Shown here: positions 52,091-61,088 of the stretch, piece after piece
Position numbering within the stretch: position 1 is the first letter of the stretch
Layout of the letters: every line of letters begins with the position of its first letter
Assembly: GCA_033557465.1 (NCBI GenBank)
Contig: CM066033.1
Coordinates: forward strand, 17,795,080 to 17,859,079
DNA from: Ichthyophis bannanicus
Lineage: Eukaryota; Chordata; Amphibia; Gymnophiona; Ichthyophiidae
Direction of reading: 5' to 3'
DNA length: 64,000 nt
Position numbers and translations under genes: made by a program
The notes under the pieces: model-generated
Seen by the model: the letters and a program-made list of their open reading frames with translations, nothing else
The model's database searches: none
What the model was told of the DNA's origin: nothing

Positions 52091-53693
52091 TTATTTATTT
52101 TTATTTATTTATTTATAGTTCTTTTATACCGCACTCTTTTTCATCAGCGCGGTTTACATTGAACAGGAGTACTCATAGCAAGCAACAGGCTATTGTGAGT
52201 GTACATGTAACAGGCGTATTCAACTGGGATTCAACTTTGGGAACTTTGTACATACATGTTATGAACCTATATACAATATACAACTTTGTACATATATGTT
52301 ATGAACCTATATACAATGAATAGCATTTCTTGTTAACATCTTGAGTAAATATGATATTTACAATTTGACTATGAGGGCTTGGAATGCGTTAGAGGGTTGA
52401 TGATAGGCACTGGAACTGGGAGAAGTGTAGAAGGAAGAGGTGGTGCTCTATGGATTTTCTGAATTGCTTGAGGTCCGTGATTGCTCTAATGGTGGGAGGT
52501 AGGTTGTTCCAACATCTGGGTGCGTAGTGCGCGAAAGCCCTGTCTGTGGTTGTGCGTGTGCATTTTGTGGCTTCTGGTGGTGCAGCTAGGGTATTTGCAG
52601 CTACTGACCTCCTGGATCTGATGTTGGGAGTGTGATTGAGGAGACTTGAGATTGATGAAGGGGCTATCGTGTTAATCGCTTTAAAGGTCATGAGAAGGGC
52701 TTTATACGCAATTCTGCAGTTTATGGGGAGCCAGTGTAATTCCCTTAGGATGGGTGTAATGTGATCACTTTTTGAGGCACCGTACAGGACCCGAGCAGCA
52801 GCATTCATGGCTGGTTGTAGTGTATTTAGGGTGCTTTTTGGGAGGCCATGGAGTATTATGTTCGCATAGTCGAAGTGGGGTGTGACTATGGCTTGGAATA
52901 TGGTCCTGAAGTTGTCTGGGTCGAGCATATTTTTCAGATGACGGAGGGTCCTTATCTTGAAATAAATGGTTTTTACTGTGCGGTTGATATGTTCTTTAAA
53001 ATCCAGTCGATGGTCCAGTATTACTCCAAGGTATCTTATGGAGGACTTGATTGGGAGGTCTGCGTCTCGTACTTTTAGAGTAACTGGGGGTGAAAATTCT
53101 GTTTTTCGTGACGATGAGGGCCTCAGTTTTTTTTAAATTTATTCGCATATTCTGGGTGAGGAGCCAGTCTGCTATAGCATTAAAGCAGTCTACTAATGCT
53201 GTGTAATCTGGGAGCGTGACATTGATTGGAGTGAATATTAGCACATCGTCTGCATAGATTAGGGAGGATATGCCAAAGGAGCGAGTGATATCGCATAGGG
53301 GCTGCATGTATATATTAAATAGCAGCGCTGATAGGGAGGAGCCCTGAGGTACTCCTTGTTTTAGCTGAAAAGGTTCTGAGGTGCCTGCAACCGTCCTGAC
53401 TTGTTGCCAGCGATCTTCCAAGTACGATTTGCACCATTCCCATGCTAATTCGTGGATTCCCTTGTCATATAGTCGGGTTAGCAGTATGTCGTGGTCTATG
53501 GAGTCAAATGCTGCAGAGATGTCGAGGAAAATTAGTGCAAAGCCCTTTTTGATGTCGTCCATCCCACTGATGAGTATGTTGGTTAAGGAGGTCAGCAGTG
53601 TCTCAACTCCGTGGGCTTCCCTGAATCCATGTTGAGTGGGGTCAAGCGGTGAGGAGGTGTCTATGTGTTGTTGGATCTGATTGTTGGTCACTT
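52091..53693 (-). pseudogene. L2-type LINE, 5'-truncated, inserted in DIRS B
   Basis: The minus strand holds RT blocks PLDPTQHGFREAHGVETLL, FLDISAAFDSIDHDILLTRL, QGVPQGSSLSALLFNIY and SLIYADDVLIF (53690-53200), an intact YADD. After a frameshift near 52960 comes the C-terminal domain (IILHGLPKSTLNTLQPAMN, AARVLYG, ILRELHWLPINCRIAYKALL). The 3' tail is AAATAAATAAA-rich at 52091-52130. A 7-bp duplication TCTCAAT flanks it (52084-52090, 53694-53700). Confidence 0.9.
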
Positions 53694-53700
53694 TCTCAAT

Positions 53701-53773
53701 GAAGTCAGGGGTACCCAGGCGCCCCTAGTTCCTGTAGGGGGGCGATTGCAAGAGTTCTATGCTGCCTGGGTCC
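53701..53773 (+). pseudogene. DIRS element B, linker between gag and RT
   Basis: The translation is GTQAPLVPVGGRLQEFYAAW, the conserved linker ahead of DIRS reverse transcriptase. It is broken after Trp by the solo LTR and resumes at 57578. Confidence 0.8.
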
Positions 53774-55439
53774 TGTCATAGAGCGGAAGCTAATGAAAGT
53801 GAAGACTTAGAAAAAAACGCTGTCTTTCACAAAACAAATGATGTGCAGAAGATGCAATTGCCCTGCAGCGTAGCTAGAGGGAGCAGGCAAAAACTTACAG
53901 AGGCTGAGTTAACACACCCGGCTAATGATTCTGCAGAAGTTAATCAGCTGCACCTGAAAAGTAGCCCGGGGAACTCAAACGTGGAATGCCTTTATAAACA
54001 GAAAGCTAGTGCAAGAGCGGGGGGGGGGGGGAGAAGGAGGAGAAGGGGAGCTGAGACAGCCAGGAACAGCAGCCCAGCCAGGTCAAGCAGTGCAGCCAAG
54101 ACAAGCAGCAGGACAAGGACAGCAGGAGCTGGAAGAGGAGCAGAAAGAGCCAGAGAGAAAGATGGGCTGTGGAGAGTCAGGCCGGAGAAAGACTTGGTAG
54201 CAGGAAACCTCAGAGGTAAAGAGCTCAGAAGGAGAGAGCCATACCTGGAGAGAGGCCTACGCTCACCAGAAGACTCTGAAACAGGATTGAAAGGCTCCAG
54301 AAGGAAAGGTACTGATAGCAGAGTTACCTATACCAGGAAGCAAGGAAGTCTGGATTCCTCACCAGGTTTTCCTAGGCCAGTGATGGCTAACCTTTTTGAG
54401 CCCGAGTGCCCAAACTGCCGCACAAAACCAAAGAATTTCCTCAAAGTGCCAGCACGTCAATTAAAGCTCCATTTGCATAAGGTGCTTCATTTGCATAAAT
54501 ATTTGCATAATGTTACCATACACTAACTTTTAGTAAACATGCCTCTTAATGAGTATATGGATAAAGAAAGACTAAAAGGTTTCTACATTACTATAATCCA
54601 GTACCAACCGCCAGGCACATTAGGAACTACTACAAACGCTGCCCATTTAGAACCCATAGCAAACCCGCCGTATCCTAACAGCACTACCAGGACTCACAAA
54701 GCACCATACTCTACCTATCAAAAGGCAACACTGCAAATATTAAACCAATACATCTCAGAGAACAACAATACATGACCTACTGGGGAAAGAACAAGTGGCA
54801 ATGTCAAATAGGAATTATATAAACAGAATACCTCAGCTCAGTTACACATGCAGAACAGACCATTACCAAACAAGGAATCACAATTTAGAAACAGGAAGAC
54901 AATAATTAAACTGGGAACCCCAAAAGCCAAACTTGGAATATACAACAACACTGTAGAAATAAAACTATATATTAATTTCCTCTTGTACTAAACAAAGCGC
55001 AAAAATTAATGATGCACATTTCCCAGAGCTGACATATTCCAATTAATAAATTCAAAATAAAGAGATATTTTTCTACCTTTTGTGCATTTTTTTTCAGTTG
55101 CAATTGTTCCAGCCACTTTCTTCTGGTTTCTTCGTGTCTTCTGCTAACTCTCCATCTGCTGTCCATTTGTCCTTTCTTCTGTCTTCTTGGGTTTTTTTCC
55201 ATTCTCTCTCTACATCTGCTTTAACATACTAATCTTTCTCCTTTTGCTCTTTCCTCATTCCTATTTCATCTACTCAAAATTTACCCCTCCATCCTCAATC
55301 CCCACTTACTCTCCCAATACCCGGCCAATTGTAGATTTTTTATCCCTCCCACACAAAATATTTTTCCCCTCTCCATTTTACTCTCCCAGCCCCATCCCAT
55401 TCTAATCCTCCCCCAACACCAGCTCCCTTCTAGTTCCAG

Positions 55440-56235
55440 CCTCACCCAGCATCCATTCCCTTCTAGTCCCTGCATCAGCCCATTTCCAGTCCTAGCAGCC
55501 CCCCAACCCATTTCCAGTCCTAGCAACCCCCCAACCCAATACCAGTCCTATCCCCCCCTCATCAACCCACTTCCAGTCCTAACCCCCCATCACCCCATTT
55601 TCAGTTTAAGCCCCCCCCCTATAACCCATTACCAGTCCTAACCCCCCATCAGCCCACTTCCAGTCCTAACCCCCCATCAGCCCACTTCCAGTCAGCCCCC
55701 CATAGCCCATTGCCAGTCCTAACCCCCCCCATCAGCCCACAGTCCATTACCAGTCCTAACCCCATCAGCCCACCTCAAGTCCTAACCCCTCCCCATCAGC
55801 CCATTTCTGGTCCTAGCCCCCCATAGCCCATTACCAGTCCTAAACCCCCTATAACCCATTACCAGTCCTAACCCCATCAGACCACCTCCAGTGTTAACCC
55901 CCCATCAGCCCATTTCCAGTCCTAGCCCCACCCAACAGCCCACCTCAAGTCCTAACCCCTCCCCATCAGCAGTCCTAACCCCCCGAGCCCCTTAGCAGTC
56001 CTAACCCCCCCTCTCTAGCCCATTAGCAGTACTAACCCCCCCCATAGCCCATTACCAGTCCTAACCCCCCATCACCCCATTTCCAGACAGCCCCCATCAG
56101 CCCACAGCCCATTAGCAGTCCTACCCCCCCAGCCCATTAGCAGTCCTAACCCCCCCTAGCCCATTAGCAGTCCTAACCCCCCCCTAGCCCATTAGCAGTC
56201 CTAACCCCCCCCTAGCCCATTAGCAGTCCTAACCC
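55440..56235. repeat. C-run minisatellite in element B
   Basis: Units of about 25-35 bp occur (CAGCCCATTTCCAGTCCTAG and CAGCCCATTAGCAGTCCTAA with CCCCCC runs). This is the complement of the unit in element A. The minus strand is G-quadruplex-prone, the plus strand i-motif-prone. Confidence 0.9.
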
Positions 56236-56270
56236 ACCCCCCATGGCAAATTTAAAAAAAAAAAAAAGCA

Positions 56271-56612
56271 GCTGGCTCTGGCTTCTGCCGCGGCAGCGGT
56301 AGAATGCAATGTCCCGTGGGGCCCCCTCCGCCCGCTAAGCCCCTCTGCAAGGGCTTTCAGATTCGCGAGGGAGAGCGTCTCCCTCGCGTCTCTGTTAAGC
56401 CCGCAGGGGCTAATGGGAAATTTCCCATCAGTCCCTCGCGTCTAAAGGGGCTGATGGGAAATTTCCCATTAGCCCCTGCGGGCTTAACAGAGACGCGAGG
56501 GAGACGCTGTCTCCCTCGCGAATCTGAAAGCCCTTGCAGAGGGGCTTAGCGGGCGGAGGGGGCCCCGCGGGACACTGCATGCTGCCGCGTCCGCGGCAGC
56601 AGCCAGAGCCCG
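56271..56612. repeat. hairpin inside hAT element B
   Basis: Nearly perfect inverted arms of about 150 bp run from GCTGGCTCTGGCTTCTGCCG to the complement ending CAGCAGCCAGAGCC. They meet around a short spacer at 56432-56450. Two GGGAAATTTCCC words flank the centre. Confidence 0.9.
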
Positions 56613-57577
56613 CTTTTTCTTTTTCTGCGGACCTTCACGCGTGCCAGCTGCAAGGCCTTCGCGTGCCACAGCTGGCACGCGTGCCATAGGTTCGCCATCG
56701 CTGTCCTAGGCTATAGAAAGGTCAAGCAGTGCCCAGAAGCTTCCAAGAGAAAGTCTGCCAAAGAGACTGTGTCCTGAGAGAAGTGCCAGAGAAGGAAAAC
56801 TCCAGTTATACCGGCTACAAGAAGCCAAGGTATGGTGATACTTTATTCATAAAGAGAAGCTCAGCTCCTAGAAGCTTTTGTAAAGCAGATATCCAGTTTG
56901 AAAGGAAAAGAAGCAGGCCAGAGTTTTATAAGCCAGGACGTAAGGGCATAGGAACAAGCCATGCTTATTTGAGAGCCCTAGAACAGCCTTACTGGAAACA
57001 AGGGAACAGAAACAGTGACTGGCAAACTATAGCGGCCAGGGAAAGCTCCAATTCCGAGGGAGATAACAATGACCCAGAGCCTATGCAGATAGCGCTTGAG
57101 GATCCTATTCCTTTATCTCAAGATGAATTAATGGATTGCTCCATTTGTATTGCGAGCAGTTTTGAATCACTCCCTGAACTGTGAGTTATACGGACATTGC
57201 TTTGAGAATACTCATGTTTGTGCTGAATGAAAGAGGAATGTTCACTCCTTTGTTTTGCTCTAAAGTTTGAAAGAATCCTTGATTAAATCCTACAAGCAAC
57301 TGTGAAGTTTGTAACAGTTTACCTCTTTACTTATGTTGTGGTGGAAGCCTGAAAAGAAGGACTTTCTGTATTTCTGTAACCCAGCGAACCTTTTGCCTTA
57401 AAAGGGAAATAAAAGCCTTATTTACCCTCTACTTGGCATACACAATTTATTCACATAAGGAGCAGGACTACAAAGACCAAAATACCCTTGGCCTTAAAAG
57501 AGCCCTCTACTCCCAGAAAATAATAATATGCTCAACCTACCCTTACAGCCACTGGCCACCAGGGAGGGTTGATGACA

Positions 57578-58440
57578 GTCCGAGTCACGTCAGATCAGTG
57601 GGTGCTGGAGGTCATCCGAGAGGGCTATGCATTGGAGTTACAGCATCCAGTACGAGACGCCTTCGTAAGGTCCCCCTGCAAATCGCCAATCAAGTGCGCG
57701 GTGGCAAGGCAAAGGCTCCTAGACCTCAGGGCAATAGTACCAGTACCTCTAGACCAATACGGATGCAGTTGATACTCCATTTACTTCATGGTACCAAAGA
57801 AGGATGGGGGGTTTCATCCAATCTTGGATCTCAAGGGAGTGAATTGTTGTCTTTGCGTATCTCACTTTCATATGGAGACTCTGCGATCAGTAATAATAGC
57901 AGTTCGAAGAGGAGAATTCCTCACGTCCCTCGATCTGTCAGAAGCGTACCTTCACATCCCCATATGACCGGATCATCAAAAGTATCTCCGTTTTGCGGTT
58001 CCGTTCGGACAGTTTCAGTTCCAAGCGTTGCCCTTTGGCCTAGGGACGGCTCCGCACACATTCACCAAAGTCATGGTAGTGGTCGCGGCCGCGTTGCATA
58101 AAGAAGGCATTCTGGTGCACCCGTATCTAGATGATTGGTTGTTCCAAGCAAAAGTCAAAGACCGAAAGCGAGGGCTACGGCCGGGTAGTGGCCCTCCTAG
58201 AAAGTCTTGGTTAGGTAGTCAATATGACAAAGAGCCAGTTGGTCCCCTCGCAAAGCCTAGAATACTTGGGGGCTCGGTTCAACACAAAGGTTGGATAGGT
58301 GTTTCTGCCTCAACAAAGGGCGCAGGATCTACGGAAGCTTGTCAGAAGGTTCTTAAGCAGTACGGCGCCCACAGCATGGCAGTACCTCCAACTGTTGGGT
58401 ACTATGGTGGCAACGATATAACTGGTGCCTTGGGCGAGAG
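57578..58440 (+). pseudogene. DIRS element B reverse transcriptase
   Basis: It begins VRVTSDQWVLEVIREGYALE. It continues with VPKKDGGFHPILDLKGVN and SLDLSEAYLHIPI (followed by a stop), then QFQALPFGLGTAPHTF and the catalytic HPYLDDWLF at about 58120-58150. The thumb follows (LGARFNTK-like, FLPQQRAQDLRKL) in another frame. The active-site Asp pair is intact, but one stop and frameshifts make it a pseudogene. Confidence 0.85.
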
Positions 58441-59168
58441 CACACATGAGACCATTACAAAGGGCGTTACTCAGGCACTGGTCGCATCAGCAGGATCCGC
58501 TGTCTCGGAGGCTCTCTTGTCTGGCAGAGATGCGTGTGGCCCTTCGTTGGTGGCTGATTCCCGAATCGCTGGAAAGCGGGAAACCGTTGGAATCGCCCAA
58601 CTGGTTGCCTTTAACGACGGACGCCAGTCTCCTGGGCTGGGGAGCGCACTTCCAGGGGAGGTTCACGCAGGGACAGTGGAACGCTCAAGAGAAGACTTGG
58701 TTGATCAACAGGTTAGAGTTGCAGGTGGTGACGCTGGCCTTACGGAGTTTTCAGGATTATCTCGGAGGGGCAGCTGTTCGGGTGTTTTCTGACAATGCGA
58801 CCACGGTGGCTTATGTCAGTCGGCAAGGAGGGACTAGCAGTGTGGCGCTGGAATCCGAGGCTGAGGTCCTGTGCGGTTGGGCCGAGGAGAACCTCCGGGC
58901 CCTGACGGCAGCGCATGTAGCAGGGATGGACAATGTGGAGGCTGACTATTTAAGTCGGGTGAAGGTGGATCCAGGAGAGTGGGTCCTTCATCCGAAAGCG
59001 TTCGAAATGCTAGTGCGCCGGTAGGGCACGCCGGTCGTGGATCTCATGGCAATGTTTCATTCGGTAAAGGTCAGTCGCTTCTACAGCAGATGAAGAGAGA
59101 GAATGTTGGAGGGGCTGGACGCTCTCATTCAAAGCTGGCCAGAGGAGCAGCTTCTGTACGTCTTTCCC
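58441..59168 (+). pseudogene. DIRS element B RNase H and following linker
   Basis: RNase H motifs are intact and open for about 190 codons: TTDASLLGWGAHF, LELQVVTLAL, VFSDNATTVAYVSRQGG, and HVAGMDNVEADYLSR. After the stop at 59022-59024, off-frame pieces (VVDLMAMFHSVKVSRFYSR, then LLYVFPPW) lead towards the missing methyltransferase-like and tyrosine recombinase parts. The element is cut at about 59168 by L1-derived sequence. Confidence 0.85.
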
Positions 59169-59408
59169 CCGTGGGTCTTTTTTTTATTATTATTGATTAT
59201 ATAATTAGTATAACAACCAACTATAACATACAGGTCAATCAAATAAGAAATTGCATAAATACATTACAGAAACTGCAAGGAAAATTATAATGATACAGCC
59301 CACATCACTGGGACCTAAGTATGATTATAATAACGAAAAAAATAAAAAGGAAAACAAGGCTTAAAGAAAAAGCCTACATCTAGGGAGGCATGATTAATTA
59401 TTCATCCC
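59169..59408 (-). mobile_element. L1-type 3' tail, minus strand
   Basis: A T-rich start on the plus strand (TCTTTTTTTTATTATTATTG) followed by AT-rich sequence reads as a poly(A)-ended LINE 3' UTR on the minus strand. It resembles the tail at 60817-60900 in composition. It directly abuts the start of an L1 5' UTR in the opposite direction. Confidence 0.5.
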
Positions 59409-60800
59409 CTTGCTGAGACACTTGCCTCCTATTTAGCTGTGGACAGGCAGCGTGGGGCCATCTCTATCCAGCGAGGACCCTGGTGAGGATAAAAGCTGCT
59501 CTGCCGTTTACCCAGTGGACCTGGTGGGATCGAGTCGGAGGTGTAGGGGGCCTGCTCGTTTGCCCCAGGAACTGCCACTGATTGGTGCCTTGCTGAGACG
59601 CTTGCCTCCCCCTTAGCTGTGGACGGGCAGCGTGGAGCCATCTTTATCCAGCGAGGACCCTATGTGTATATAGTTTACTGTAGTTTTGACCACGGAGCGT
59701 GTCCGCGGAGCGTGATCTGAAGGGGCGTGTACAAAGGGGCAGGACACGCCCCTTTGGCGCCCCTTCGGCATCACTAAGGCGGAAGGCGCTTCTGTATGTA
59801 TTTTGTATTTGGTATTTAGTTCTTAGTTAAGTTTGGAATGGGGAAAAGGAAAGCGAAAGCGGGGCGGGTGGAGGGTATGCCCGCGGATAGCAGTCCTGTT
59901 GTAGGCCCCCTTGACAAGCATTTTTCTCGCCCGGTAGCGCAGTCTTCCCCCGAGGGTGCCTCCCTCAGTTCCGGAGGGAGGACCCCACCTTCTTGCCCTG
60001 CTGCCTCAGCTTCTTTGTCTCCTTCAGGGAAAAGTCTAGACTCGGTAAGAGTAGCTTCTGATTCTAAGGTTTTAGTTACTTTGCCTCAGCCGATTCGGCT
60101 AGTAAAGGAGGGAGACCCTTCGGGCCTCCCACCTTTGTTGCCTGACAAGGAGATACCCTGTAAAGTAGCCCAGAGATCCTTTAAAGTTATTGATGTTAAA
60201 TTATCTTCAACTTTAAGTTCGCTATGTGATTTCTCGCAAGAAGCTGTTTTGACTTTTCAGCAGTTCGATGAAAAAATTTCTTTTGTAGATGCAGCTGTCG
60301 TTACATTAGAGTCACAGTTTTTCTTGATGCAATCAACTAATGTGGCTGGAATTAAGGATTCCCTGATTATGCATACTAAGTTAGAAGCTTTTGAGAATTC
60401 CTTACGTGCCTATAATCTGCGACTTCTGAACTTTCCCTATACTTCTCGCTCCTAAAATTTTGTCTGAGAAATACCTGAAAGAAGTACTGCTTATTGTTGA
60501 TCCTATTGAAGTATCTCATTTATATTATATTTCATGCTTTAAACAAAATGAGAATGCTGAAGGAGAGCTCGATGTGCTTGAGCCCTCCATTTCAGATTTA
60601 ACAGCTTTTCTGGAAGACTCTGCCGAGGTAATTAACTGTCGTTCCACATTAATTGTTACATTGAGATCCTTGGAATGTAAATAACGTATACTCAAAGCTT
60701 TCTTTAAGTATAAATTAACATTTTCTTGTGGGCATAGAGTTAACATTTTCCCGGATGTGTCACATAGCACCCAAATTAGAAGGAGGCTTTTTTTAGCTTT
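59409..60800 (+). pseudogene. L1-type LINE 5' UTR and ORF1
   Basis: The 5' UTR has two tandem monomers 181 bp apart (59409-59480 and 59590-59660, each with GTGGAC.GGCAGCGTGG.GCCAT), like the promoter monomers of some L1s. ORF1 starts MGKRKAKAGRVEGMPADSSP at 59838, with a Pro/Ser-rich head. A coiled-coil follows (about residues 130-190, FQQFDEKISFVDAAVVTLES). Then comes the RNA-binding start NLRLLNFPYTS. It stops at 60453-60455; a frame from 60460 continues the domain (KYLKEVLLIVDPIEV) to 60684. This implies one frameshift. ORF1 proteins coat L1 RNA. ORF2 is absent on this strand. Confidence 0.75.
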
Positions 60801-60816
60801 AAGGCCTCGTGTTCTT

Positions 60817-61088
60817 TTTTTTTTTTTTTTTTTTTTAAACTTTTATTTTCATTTTATAACAATAACAATACACACAGTAATAAAACAAGGATGATTGCAT
60901 CAAAATAAAATGGAATAAACCGGAAAATAACCCCATCAACCCTCCCCCCCTATGCTTCTTCTCTAGATAATAAAAAAAAAAAAAAAAAGAAAAGAAAAGA
61001 TATTAACCCAGGCATGGGGTCCATAGCAATTATGTTAGAACATAAACATAACAGTCATGATATACTATGGATCAAGAGAGAGATATAA
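60817..61088 (-). mobile_element. 3' UTR and poly(A) tail of the L1 at the window end
   Basis: A run of about 20 T at 60817-60836 on the plus strand is the poly(A) tail of the minus-strand L1. The 3' UTR between it and the ORF2 stop is about 250 bp and contains a second A-tract (60968-60995). Confidence 0.85.

Larger units (their letters stand above)
54378..56703. mobile_element. hAT-type non-autonomous element B
   Basis: The ends are CAGTGATGGCTAACCT and AGGTTCGCCATCGCTG, with perfect 8-bp target duplications TCCTAGGC (54370-54377, 56704-56711). The inside holds TTTAGTAAACATGCCTCTTA (54525-54545, like the end of the long repeat), an A-rich segment (54960-55330) and a C-run minisatellite, both inverted copies of parts of element A, and a GC hairpin. 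No transposase. Confidence 0.9.
53774..57184 (+). pseudogene. LTR-internal open frame, copy 3, interrupted by hAT element B
   Basis: The frame is open from the first LTR nucleotide to the hAT insertion (to 54377) and again from 56712 to a stop ending at 57184. Precise loss of the hAT element and one duplication would leave the register unchanged, giving about 358 codons. Its head has NDVQKMQ matching KDVHKLQ of copy 2. The middle is Arg/Ser/Gly-rich. The tail EPMQIALED..MDCSIC matches copy 2. The first in-frame Met lies in KMQ. Function unknown. Confidence 0.4.
53774..57577 (+). mobile_element. solo LTR, copy 3 of the gypsy-type LTR family, split by a hAT element
   Basis: It starts TGTCATAGAGC and ends GGTTGATGACA, with 4-bp target duplications GTCC (53770-53773, 57578-57581). 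Without it the DIRS frame reads AAWVRVTSDQWVL across the site, which proves the borders. TATAAA lies at about 53993 and AATAAA at 57408. Without the nested hAT element (2326 bp plus one 8-bp duplication) its length is 1470 bp, close to copies 1 and 2. Confidence 0.9.
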
